Of a DNA stretch of 64,000 nucleotides, positions 43,961-53,003 are shown in pieces. Position 1 is the stretch's first letter. Every line of letters begins with the position of its first letter. The stretch comes from Melanopsichium pennsylvanicum (taxonomy: Eukaryota; Basidiomycota; Ustilaginomycetes; Ustilaginales), in assembly GCA_900208305.1 (NCBI GenBank), contig OAPG01000013.1:372001-436000 (forward strand), read 5' to 3'. The notes under the pieces were generated by a model. That model worked only from the letters and a program-made list of their open reading frames with translations, had not been told where the DNA came from and searched no databases. The position numbers were made by a program, and so were the translations under genes.

Positions 43961-44770
43961 CTAAGATGCCCAATGCTGAGCACGAGCCCCATGTTGACCC
44001 TTGTACAATCTTCCATAGGGCTCTGGCTCGCTCCAATCACCCAACACATTTCTCTTATCTACAAGGTCATACACCTCGACACCCAGCGGTCTGCAGCACT
44101 TGAGCGTCGGATCTTGCCTCTCGTTATCCCCAGCACCCGCGCTTCCTTCGCCCCACATAGCTACACTCAAATCACCGCCAGGACACGTACTGAGTGCGCA
44201 TAGGAGGTCCGTCTCGGCAAAAAATCCGAGATAGTCACCCTTGACCGCTGGACAAGTCTTCATAAAGTACTTTCCCTCGGAGTTCAATCCTGTACACTGA
44301 AAAACGTTCAACACGTCGTGTACAACGCTCTCGTCAAGTCCAAATTCCCGTACTGCCCTAGTCAGATTGCTGTGGCAGTGATAATCAAAGTCTTGGCCCG
44401 TTAGCAATTTGTTGACGTACGGATCACATCGGGTGCCTAAAAGATCATGAACCCTGCCACCCTCTGCGTCAACACCTCCTCCTTTGCCGTTGCCGCCTTC
44501 GCCGTAAATGCCTAACGTGTCAGCGGTGATTGTACAAAGAGGGCGAAGGTAGGGAAGGCAGGACCACAAGCGATCGTAAACGGACACATGAGAGCGCTGA
44601 AGTTGCCTGGTGCGAGCTGCCCAGAATCGTTCTCGAGGGTGGTGAAGAGACCAGACGTTGAGATCGCCCACCTGTGCGCCAGCCACGTCAACTATGCGGC
44701 ACACTTGGCCAGCTTTGACAGTCCAGGCTTTGCCTGAGCGAATTGGAAGGATAAAGGAAGTGTTGAAGGC
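43961..44770 (-). CDS. DUF1989 protein, main exon (5' end unresolved)
   Basis: The open frame from 44770 to the TAG at 43961 encodes about 269 residues of a DUF1989 domain. Family markers are IRSGKAWTVKAGQVCRIVDV, GAQVGDLNVW, LGTRCDPYVN, CHSNLTRAVREFGL, DVLNVFQCTGL and SCPGGDLSV-like CALSTCPGGDLSV. The family is linked to urea/amino-acid catabolism in bacteria and is common in fungi, but its reaction is not established here. No ATG exists in this frame before the conserved core. An in-frame TGA lies at about 44788. An acceptor (CTCAG) ends at 44771 and a CTGAC branch overlaps the TGA, so a spliced 5' exon is likely. A one-base frame break is the alternative. I could not find a phase-matching exon with confidence. 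Confidence 0.75.
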   Translation of the reverse strand, partial: AFNTSFILPIRSGKAWTVKAGQVCRIVDVAGAQVGDLNVWSLHHPRERFWAARTRQLQRSHVSVYDRLWSCLPYLRPLCTITADTLGIYGEGGNGKGGGVDAEGGRVHDLLGTRCDPYVNKLLTGQDFDYHCHSNLTRAVREFGLDESVVHDVLNVFQCTGLNSEGKYFMKTCPAVKGDYLGFFAETDLLCALSTCPGGDLSVAMWGEGSAGAGDNERQDPTLKCCRPLGVEVYDLVDKRNVLGDWSEPEPYGRLYKGQHGARAQHWAS

Positions 44771-45389
44771 CTGAGCGTCGTATCGGCGCGGTCAGGCCGA
44801 TCCATCAAAGATGGTACCGGTATGCTGGCCATACCCGGTACCCGAAGATAGGTAGGGGCCCGAGCCCTACCTGCTTGGGTTCCGTCGTCCTTTTCACAGG
44901 GTAGTTCGCATAAAACAAAAGAATACTTTTTCAGCCCCATCTCTCCATGTATATACACACATATACAACCACTTTCTTTACCTACCGTACCGTTTCCTTG
45001 CGATCATTGTCGAGGAATACAACCTGCGTCCTACCGATACATTAGCGTGCGTGTATGCTACCGCCGCCTGCGTGCACGATCAGACCAAAACTTTCTGGTA
45101 CCATCCAGCGGCGACCTTCTTCAGCAGTCAGCTCATGCTCGCTGACAGCTACTTTATTCTTGTATGTACTTTTATCAATTGTTTTTGTAGATTGTACCGC
45201 ACCACTCGTTGATGATTTGTTTAAGAGGACAGCATGATTTCGATTCTGGAATGCAGCGAAACTATGTGGTGGTAAATATAGGTGAAGCTGGATTGAGATT
45301 CACCAGACCTCGGATGTTGTTGGTATGCCTCGAGCTTTATTTGTATCCTACAAGCTATAAGTGTCAAGGAGGTCGAAGTTTCGCTCTGA
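44771..45389. other. Region upstream of the DUF1989 exon, then 3' flank of secreted-protein gene 1
   Basis: About 44771-45000 should contain the missing 5' exon(s) and start of the DUF1989 gene; a candidate ATG lies at 44830 on the minus strand in a different frame. From about 45190 to 45370 the sequence is clearly related to 47461-47640, the 3' flank of the second secreted-protein gene, so it belongs to the duplicated unit. Confidence 0.5.
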
Positions 45390-46576
45390 TCAAAACAAGC
45401 CAGTCCAGTCAAGAGGCTCTTGACCGGGGCAGTAGGGTATTGCTTCGCCCATGGATGGAACACGAGGGTCCGTGAAGCCGACGTTGACACAGCTTTGAAT
45501 CCCGGCACTTCTCAAAAAGACTGTACCTGGATTCTGTTTGCTTTGCAAAAAGAAATGAATTGTGGTGGCGTTCAGCACCACAACGAAGCCTGTTGTCAAA
45601 AGATGTTGAAGAGGAGGGTCAGCATGGATCTCTTCAGACCATACATTTGTCAAGGTCATATGCTTACTGGTGCTATCATGGTTGGTGAATCCTTCCAACC
45701 AATCAGATTGAGTTTGGTCGATCGCGTCCGACATATCAACGCCAGTCTTAATGCAAACGCGCGGAGTCGTCATGTCTTTGGTCTTCGGGTCACAGTAGAG
45801 GTTGTATCCAACATCGAGCACCCTGAGGCTTGAAGGAGGATCAACGGCTTTCTTCGACGAACTCCGTGGGTTGAGGCCTGCCTCGCCGTGGGAGACCTTT
45901 GAGTCCTTCAGGTCGTGGACTAGTGAGAGTTCCTTGTAGACTTCCAGGTCAATAGGCTTGTCCGTACCGGGGCAGTGAGTAAACGCGTCAGTCGTTTGAG
46001 AACCCAAGGAGTATCCTTTTTTTTGTGTGTAGATCGCAACCGCGAGGCAGCCTTCAGGGGGTTCCTTGCCTTGGTGCGACTGTTTGTATTCTGTGATAGC
46101 ATTCACCTCATCATAAGTCTGGATCTGCACAGGGCGATTGGGATTGTACAGAGCAACTTTGATCGGTGCGTAGCCGGGTGGCGTCAGAGTGAATTCTTCA
46201 GTGTCGTCGGTCTTCACAACAAAGTCTGTTGTCAATAATGTTGACCAGTGGGTCAGCATAGATCTCTTCATTCGGCTTAACTCCAGCCACTTGTGATTTT
46301 CGGATACTTACTGGTCTTATTCTCGCTGATGTATCCATTCAAGGGATCAATGCGCCTGTCAAAGGCGTCCGCCACCTTAAAGCCAGCCTTGAAGCAAGCA
46401 CGCGGAATTGAAAGCTGCTGGAAGGTCACAGAACAGAATAGCTCGTATCCACCTTCGCACACCATCAATCCAGAGGGATCTACTTTATAACGTTCTTGTT
46501 TGAAATGGGGCATGGTGGTGGCAGTGGTACCGCCAGCAAGAACAAGAGCTGAAAGGACAAAGGCGAAAGACTTCAT
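45390..46576 (-). CDS. Secreted two-module cysteine protein, gene 1 (3 exons)
   Basis: This is an effector-like protein of a family I cannot name. My model has exons 46312-46576, 45668-46225 and 45390-45589. Introns are 86 and 78 bases, both phase 1, with GTAAG donors, a GCTGACC branch and TTGACAACAG acceptors. The product is about 340 residues. A signal peptide covers about 1-20 (MKSFAFVLSALVLAGG). Two related modules of ~150 residues follow. Each has a four-Cys order: Y(E/N)L(F/Y)C, PR(A/V)C(F/I)K, an internal GC or SC, and CPG near the end. Each also has an intron at the same place, just before FVV. The second intron is a multiple of three without stops, so its retention gives a 366-residue variant. 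A TATA box lies 96 bases upstream of the ATG. Confidence 0.8.
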
Positions 46577-47632
46577 CTTGAGGAAGGATTAGTGAAGAGA
46601 ATACGTGGTGAAATGGATAGAAAGTTGAGGTTGGAATGGTAAAAACGGTTCGAGGATGTTGGGAACGACAGTATTTATATCTTTGCGACTTCATCGGCGT
46701 CTCAAAGTACTCTCTTTCGCAAATGCATTCGGAGTCTGCACAACCTCACTTTCGTATACCGACCGGTCCTCATTGCACTAACTCCATTTTCGAGGCTGCG
46801 CTTGCTGTTGTTCAAATACAAATTAAGCTAGACACACGCTGGTACCATTGTCAGAGGACCGCTGTGTCCATTCATTCGATCTTCAATTCTTTCTGCCCTG
46901 TTGTACTCTCTTTTGTGATCGCTTTCGCGGTCTGCACTACCCCACTTTCGCGATCTCATATCGACCCACCCCTAATGCACTGACTCCATTTCGAGGCTGA
47001 AATAGGTCAAGTTTGCTGTCATAGGTTGCTGTCATTGAAATGCAAATGAAGCTAAGGACAAGCTGGCACCGTTGCCACAGAATTGCTGTGTCCACTTTCC
47101 ACGTCTCTCCTTACCAGGCTGCCGCTTGAAGCAAGATGCTTCAAAAAGCTTCGTGCATCGCTTCCTAGCACCATCAAGCGGCGGGATGCTTCAACAACAG
47201 TCACATTGTATTCGCTGACAGCTTCAATAAGCTTGGCCCTCATCTCGAATTTTCCTCTCGTTTGCGGTATAGTGATGGTCGTTGGCAAGACAATTACAAC
47301 CCACTCGAATAGCTGTCCACAACATGAACTTGACCTGGTGCAGCCTCGAAGCTGAGCTAGTGCACTGAGGGTAGGTCCATATGAAACCGCAAAAGTGAGG
47401 TAGTCCGCGAAAGCAATTGCGAGAGAGAGTATGCTCTTTGCCAATTGCTTTCCTAAATTGCACCGCACCGCTTGTTTTTTGTTTTCTTAGAGGACATTAA
47501 ATTTTCAATTCTGGGATAGAGTCAACTATGTGGTGAAGGGACATGACATCAGAGAAAGGTAGACAGGTAATGTTGGATTGAGAGGCACCAGAGATTGGAT
47601 GTCGTCGGTGCGCTTCAAGCTCTCTTTGCATC
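46577..47632. repeat. Promoter of secreted-protein gene 1 and dispersed repeat copies A, B and C
   Basis: This kilobase between the two paralogous genes holds three degenerate copies of one repeat. A (about 46723-46872) and B (about 46921-47100) are direct repeats on the plus strand. C (about 47318-47420) is inverted. Shared words are GCTTTCGCGG, CACTTTCGCG, TGCACT(G)ACTC, TTCGAGGCTG and GCTGTGTCCA. A minus-strand frame at 47052-47468 runs across B and C but shows no domain. The segment 47461-47632 matches the 3' flank of gene 1. Confidence 0.65.
46672..46679 (-). promoter_or_regulatory. TATA box of secreted-protein gene 1
   Basis: On the minus strand the sequence is TATAAATA, 96 bases before the ATG at 46576. 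The surrounding 15 bases are the same in the paralogous gene, where the box is also 96 bases from the ATG. Confidence 0.7.
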
Positions 47633-48366
47633 CTATGGAAAGCCGTCAAATTCGTTGTCTTTGGAGGGAGGTGGTGTGCTATATGTTTCCGTGCTCGTGG
47701 TGATGCTGTTGTCGAAATCTGGCTGTGGTACATCCTTGTAGATATGCAGGTCAATGGGCTCGTCCGTACCGGGACAATGTATCTTATTGACTGATGGAAT
47801 AGTATCCGGCTTGCTTCCATCTCTCTGTGTGAAGGCAATGACCGCGACGCAGCCTTTAGGAGGCTCCTTGCCTTGGTGCGACTTCTTGTATTTTGTGACA
47901 GGATCCAGCTTGAAAGTCGTGTTGTGGACATCGTACAAAGAGACAGTAACCGGTGCGTGTCCGGGATGTCTCAGCTGGAAAGTTGCAGTGCCGTTGACCT
48001 TCACAACAAAGTCTTTTGTCAATGATGTTGACCAGTAGGTCAGCATGGATCTCTTCATTCGGCTTAACTCCAGACACTTGTGATTTTCGGATACTTACTG
48101 GTCTTATTCTCGCTGATATATCCATCCAATTGTTTAGAACTAATATACATGAAGTTTTTCGACACGCCCCAGTCAGCCTTGAAGCAAGCACGCGGAATTG
48201 AAAGCTGCTGGACGGTCACAGAACAGAATAGCTTGTATCCACCTTCGCGCACCATCAATCCAGAGGGATCTACTTCATAACGTTCTTGTCTGAAATGGGG
48301 CATGGTGGTGGCAGTGGTACCGCCAGCAAGAACAAGAGCCGAAAGGATAAAGGTGAAAGACTTCAT
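47633..48366 (-). CDS. Secreted one-module cysteine protein, gene 2 (2 exons)
   Basis: This is a tandem paralogue of the gene ending at 45390. Exons are 48099-48366 and 47633-48012. The 86-base phase-1 intron shares donor GTAAGTATCC, branch GCTGACC and most of its sequence with intron 1 of gene 1; its acceptor is ACAAAAG. The product is about 215 residues. The signal peptide MKSFTFILSALVLAGG is followed by TTATTMPHF and one module with the same four cysteines (YKLFC, RACFK, KGC, HCPG). The shared stretch YKKSHQGKEPPKGC and CPGTDEPIDL align closely with gene 1 module 1. The C-terminal tail is Thr/Ser/Pro-rich and replaces module 2. Function is unknown; secretion and fast duplication suggest a role at the host or environment interface. 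Confidence 0.82.
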
Positions 48367-49301
48367 CTCGTGAAAGGATTGGTTAAGAGGATATGTGGCG
48401 AAAAGGATAGAGAGTCGGGGCTGGAATGGTCGGAATGGGGGCAGGGCGGAAGCGAAGACAGTATTTATAGTATTGTAGCTTTGTCGGTGTCTCGAATGTA
48501 CCAGATCACTTTCGCATCTCATAACATCCGCTAACCTTGCCAAGCTATATTTTCCCTGAAAGATTATGGTGGCAAGGACAATGTACAATAGGGCGGTAAG
48601 GACAATGTAAGGTGGCAAGGGGACAACGGTTGCTACGAAACGAGAAAGTGGTCTGGTGCGTTCGACACACGCAGATGTGAAGTTGCAAAAGTGGTGTGGG
48701 TCATTCTACGAAAGCAATCGATGAAGTGGATACAACATCAAAGCGCTGGTCCTGATATCGTGAGAAGCGTGGAAGAGAGCAAAGAGCACTTTATCATAGC
48801 ATCAAGCTGTTCCCGATCAACTGGGATCACATCGTCTTTTGTTTCCCTGAGGATACCGGCCCCCTAGGAAATTGTGTGCGAGGGCCTTCATTTCGTAATA
48901 AGTAGAACAGTGAATGGGAACGACGCAAAAGCAAAGCGGTGTGCTGTCCGAACCCACCGATGAGGGTCCTGAGTGCCTAAACCCATTGATCACAACAAGA
49001 TGGTGGGAACGGAGTCTATGCTGTAAATGAGATAAAAAATGAGGTCGTCATGTCGACTGCAATTGTGCCGCACTGTCCCCCCGAATATCAGCAACGCCAT
49101 CTCCTCATCACCCGCCCACAGCAACGCCACCTCCTCATCACACACCCACCCAACCGTTCATTATTGTGTCCTAGTTTGTCGGCGACCGAAATGCAAGCGT
49201 ACTCCTTGCTTTATCAGACTTAATTGAGACGGACGTGAGCCTGTTTTTCTTCTCGACCATCACCGTACCATCTTCGCAACCGTGTACAGACACTGCCCAT
49301 C
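48367..49301. other. Intergenic upstream of secreted-protein gene 2
   Basis: Contains the gene 2 promoter, a small repeat of GGCAAGGACAATGTA-like units at about 48570-48620, and a partial fourth copy (D, inverted) of the dispersed repeat at about 48665-48722. Two ~30-base units built on CAGCAACGCCATCTCCTCAT lie in tandem near 49089-49148. No gene is supported. The last 100 bases are the CFEM gene promoter/leader. Confidence 0.5.
48462..48469 (-). promoter_or_regulatory. TATA box of secreted-protein gene 2
   Basis: A minus-strand TATAAATA lies 96 bases before the ATG at 48366, in the same context (ACTGTC follows) as in gene 1. Confidence 0.7.
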
Positions 49302-50317
49302 ATGCTGCTCGTTGACCGCAAGCCAACCTTCTCCTGTCTCTTATTTCTTATCATAGCTGTTTCTACTATCGTCTCTGCCTCTGATACCTCTACCTCACAG
49401 CCTGGCGCTGCGCAGCTTTCGGCCGTACCGCCGGGTGCTGCCGATCCAGCTGGATCTGGTGATATCCCTGACATGGGAGGCTCTATTTCCTCCCCTGCTG
49501 GCGGTTCTGATGCCAAAACCATTCTTGCCGGATCATCCCACATGATGGGTAGCACTGACGATTCGACTGACGATGACGGTGCCGGGTCATCCGATGGTCA
49601 AAAGCAAGTTGGTGGTGGACAAGGTGGCCATAGTGGAGGACACAACGGTCATTGTGTCACCGCATGCGCTACCAAGTCCACTCAAGGGGCTGGTTGTGGA
49701 TCGGATCTCAGCCAGCCCGAGTGCTTTTGCAAGAGCCAGAACTTCATCCAGCAGACATTCAGTTGTATCAATGCTACTTGTCCACAGCAGTACCATGGTG
49801 CGGCTGGTGTTGTCACTGTAAGTCATTCATTGCATCCTTTGTTCCCACATTCACGTATTCCGTTCGAGCTTGAAGATAGAAACTAATCTCCTCTACACCC
49901 CGTAAAATTGATCCTTTTGGGAGATCGTAGAGTCTCTGCGGAGTCTCCGGTGCATCGGATTTGCAAATCCCCGGCTACCAAGGCTCGAGCAATCTCGAAA
50001 ACATGCCCACCATCAACGATGATGGTAACAAGAACGCGACCAATAGCACTGGCGATGGCACACCACTCAAACCGAATTCGACCACTGGCACAAGCGGTGC
50101 TACCTCTACGCTCAGCGTGCCGGTCAGTGCGCAGACGCCTATTTCCGGCGTTTTGCCGCCTGGTACTGGCACTAGTTCGTCTAGCACTGGCAGCAATGGT
50201 AATACTGGTACAAACAAATCGAGCTCGGGCGTGTCTAGTCGCGAAAAAGCTGGTGTGGTGGCCGTCTTTACTGTCGCTGCTATGGTCGCTTCTGCAGGCA
50301 TGTGGACTCTGTTCTAA
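49302..50317 (+). CDS. CFEM-domain GPI-anchored protein (2 exons)
   Basis: Exons are 49302-49817 and 49931-50317, with a 113-base intron (GTAAGT donor, ACTAATC branch, GTAG acceptor, phase 0). The product is 300 residues. A signal peptide covers about 1-26. A Ser/Gly/Pro/Asp-rich linker with a His/Gly run comes next. Then follows a CFEM domain with eight cysteines: HCVTAC, GAGC, ECFC, FSC, NATC, and the last Cys just after the splice junction (SLCG). A Thr/Ser/Asn-rich stalk follows. The C terminus is a hydrophobic segment (VVAVFTVAAMVASAG) preceded by small residues, as for GPI attachment. CFEM proteins sit at the fungal surface; some bind heme, others act in host interaction. The role here is not decided. 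The domain is completed only by splicing. Confidence 0.88.
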
Positions 50318-50616
50318 GGGGTGGCATCCTCTCAGTCAAAATATTCTCAGAGGGCTTCACTTTTGTTTTCATCTGACGCTCACTCGCTCGATTTGACTCA
50401 TGAAACTTGTAATGCTTGACATACGGGGCTTCTTATCCTCACATTTCACTTTCGTCTCAGAAGAACTTGTCAGTGCTTATTATAGTGACATGATCAATCA
50501 TAAATACCACATTCTGACACTTGAACCACGAGAGCGTGTAGACATTCATATGCCTAAAACGATCAGATAGTGCATGATCAATCAAGTTGTCACATTCCAA
50601 AATTGTGCCTAAAGTG

Positions 50617-52068
50617 TTACCCAGAGAAAGATTGCGACCCCATGATGCGGCTAGGCTTCATCTCGGCAAATTTCCGAGTCCTCCTATCCAATCCATCTTC
50701 TCCACCACTCCTTTTTTGCGCCTTTGCATTTGCCTCTCTATTCGCTGGAGTCAACTTGAATAGCTTAATACCGTGCATGGGCACCGTCACATCTGGCAAG
50801 CTACCCTTGAACGGTCCACCTCGAACCTTCATGTCATTCATACGAACCTGCCCAGATACTGCTGGATCCTTGGAAAAGTCGACGTCCTTCCAAAGATCGT
50901 ACGCATTCCAAAGTTGCATATCCAGGTCCTCTCCTTCCAAGTATTCGTCGTAGAATACGTCGTTCATGCTGATTGTCAAGTTCTTTGGCGACTCGGAAAT
51001 ATTAATGGCAGCAACAGCGTAGGTTCCGTTGGAAAGACCAATCTTCCACAGCTGCGTGTTACCGTCCCGCTCTGTCTTTTTCCATAGTCGCACTGCTGGG
51101 CTTCCTTTAGGGTCTTGCGAGATGTCGATGACGTGCTTGTTCTTGATGATGGCCCTGGTCTGATTGGTCATCTTGGTCAAGTCATTTCCTAGGATCAAGG
51201 GAGACTTGACCATGGCCCACATGCTGAAATGCACCAAACTCTCATCCAAATTCAAACCCCTGTTTCCGACCTCGAGCATATCAAGATCGTTCCAAGCACC
51301 TGGGTAAGCCTTCTGACCCAATGCTGCAGCAAAGTCAAGGATCTTGGAGACTGAGCAGTGGTATCCTTGCAAATTACATGTCGTAATGTCGGTGCAAGGA
51401 CAACGGTCGTCGTCTCTGTTGAAGCTGGGGTAAATGTCACCAGAGATACGCCAAGAGTTGGCGATCTCGGTAGCCCAAAGCCAGGGCCAATCTTCGCCCC
51501 AGTTGCACATGGAGTAGAGGATGGGATCACCCGAAGTCTTGTTGAGGGCCATCGACATTGCGTTGTAACGGTTGTAAGAAAGCTGTGGGGTGCCAAACAA
51601 TCCGCTTGAAAAGCAATTATCGAGTTTGAGGTACTCGAAGCCATCATTTGACCATGCTTGAGCGTCGACTTCCTCGTATCCAAGCGAACCGATGTGGTGC
51701 CCGCACGTCATGGTACCAGCAGAAGAGTAGATTCCTGCTTTGAGACCCAACGCCTTGATCTCATCGACGATGGGCTTGAGACCGTTTGGGAACTTTTCAG
51801 GGTTGGCAGGAAGCACCTTGGTAGTGGGATCACGCTGGTCTGCTTGCCAGCAGTCGTCAATGACAACGTAGTTGTAGCCGAACTTGTCGAGTCCTTCGTC
51901 CTTGATTGCGCGGGCGGCGGAAAGGATGGTGGATTCGGAAATGTTGCAGGCGAAGGTGTTCCAGGTGTTCCAACCCATCTGAGGTGTCCGAGCCAGGCCA
52001 TTGTTGAGGGCGCTGGCAAAGCCAGCCAAGGCGAGGGGGATGAGGGTCGCAAAGGTTGTCAAGACCAT
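50617..52068 (-). CDS. Secreted alpha-galactosidase, GH27
   Basis: A 483-residue glycoside hydrolase that releases terminal alpha-1,6-linked galactose (melibiose, raffinose, galactomannan). A signal peptide spans about 1-20. The mature enzyme starts NNGLARTPQMGWNTWN, the GH27 entry motif. The nucleophile is Asp150 in YLKLDNC and the acid/base is Asp211 in WRISGD. The DDCWQ motif is at 71-75. Six or more cysteines and several N-glycosylation sequons fit an extracellular enzyme. A beta-sandwich C-terminal domain follows, then a basic tail of ~35 residues. An in-frame ATG at 52242 would add 58 residues without a signal peptide, so I chose the ATG at 52068. Confidence 0.95.
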   Translation of the reverse strand: MVLTTFATLIPLALAGFASALNNGLARTPQMGWNTWNTFACNISESTILSAARAIKDEGLDKFGYNYVVIDDCWQADQRDPTTKVLPANPEKFPNGLKPIVDEIKALGLKAGIYSSAGTMTCGHHIGSLGYEEVDAQAWSNDGFEYLKLDNCFSSGLFGTPQLSYNRYNAMSMALNKTSGDPILYSMCNWGEDWPWLWATEIANSWRISGDIYPSFNRDDDRCPCTDITTCNLQGYHCSVSKILDFAAALGQKAYPGAWNDLDMLEVGNRGLNLDESLVHFSMWAMVKSPLILGNDLTKMTNQTRAIIKNKHVIDISQDPKGSPAVRLWKKTERDGNTQLWKIGLSNGTYAVAAINISESPKNLTISMNDVFYDEYLEGEDLDMQLWNAYDLWKDVDFSKDPAVSGQVRMNDMKVRGGPFKGSLPDVTVPMHGIKLFKLTPANREANAKAQKRSGGEDGLDRRTRKFAEMKPSRIMGSQSFSG

Positions 52069-52999
52069 GGCGGATGGTTGAGAGAGGTGGAACTGGGACA
52101 GGTAGAAGGTGATGTGGGGTGGTTCGTTAAGGTTAAAGTTCACGGTGGCTATTAATACCTTCTCAGCTTTGTGTAGAGTCCAACGTGGACGAGTTGGAAG
52201 CCTGTCGAAGCGGCTCGAACTGAAGGTGTTGCTACCAAACATGGCGAGACGACGCGCTGTATAGCCGGACTAGTTAAATTCCATATAAAGATTCAATGGG
52301 ATACCACCAAAGCAGGGAGGGAACTCAATTCGAATTCCGGGGTCAAAGAAGTGGGGTAACTTAATCAACACCGACGATCCCCGGATATGATGCACGAGAC
52401 TTTCTGCAGGATCTCCCGTTGCCACTCTGGCTGGTTTGCGACAAGTCGAGGTCAAATCGCGAAGAATTTTGCGGCCATCAACGGTACTGATAGGTACCAT
52501 TGCAAAGTTGTTCGTCGGGCTCTAGAGCTCTGTACTACGGTCAATGTACCCTACCAAAAACCGCACAACATGCTCGGCTAGAATCAATCTCAAAGTGCAT
52601 ACGGTGCAAAGTGGTTGGCTGTGACAGTGTGACGCTGTTGGACAGGCGGAGCTGCAACCCAATGCAACAACGGTGCAATCTCGGAGCGCGAGTGAGCCGA
52701 TAATAAGCGACACGCAACACGCGGTTGAATTCTAACCAAGAAATTGCTCTTATGAACCGACAACGGCGAGTTCAATCATCTGAATTTCGTAGACATTCTT
52801 TGCATGTTGCTCAGTCAGACTCTAACAAACATCAAAATGAACCAAATGTATTGAGTCGATCCAAGGGTCCAGTGCTTGTGCACCCATGCAGCACGCCTGA
52901 TTGATATTTACATCCTATACACCGATTCTACCTTCCACGACACTCACCCTCATTCGTGTACCCTGAAATATTCTATCAGCGCATAGCCATGACGAGCTC
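52069..52999. other. Divergent promoter region between alpha-galactosidase and PX gene
   Basis: A 930-base gap with no convincing frame. A word TATTAATA at about 52149-52156 lies about 80 bases from the galactosidase ATG and could act as its TATA element. CCCC/GGGG-type sites near 52378 might serve carbon-source regulators, but this is speculation. A four-codon upstream frame ends on the PX start codon. Confidence 0.4.
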
Positions 53000-53003
53000 A
53001 TGA
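52989..53003 (+). promoter_or_regulatory. Short upstream ORF overlapping the PX gene start
   Basis: ATG ACG AGC TCA TGA. Its stop TGA overlaps the main ATG (ATGA overlap at 53000-53003). Such an arrangement can lower main-frame initiation or force reinitiation. Whether the mRNA includes it depends on the transcription start, which is not visible. Confidence 0.5.

Noticed and set aside
41838..44770. P450 plus DUF1989 as a biosynthetic gene cluster
   Set aside because: No synthase, dedicated transporter or regulator is adjacent; two convergent neighbours are not enough.
45043..45300. Minus-strand open stretch of ~85 codons and its plus-strand complement with a hydrophobic segment
   Set aside because: Part of it is the 3' flank shared by the duplicated genes; the other part has no start or conserved motif.
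47052..47468. Minus-strand 138-codon frame between the secreted-protein genes
   Set aside because: It runs across the dispersed repeats B and C, has no signal peptide or domain, and its composition fits repeat DNA.
52069..52242. 58-residue N-terminal extension of the alpha-galactosidase from an upstream ATG
   Set aside because: It would bury the signal peptide; secreted GH27 enzymes start at the hydrophobic segment, so the ATG at 52068 is preferred.
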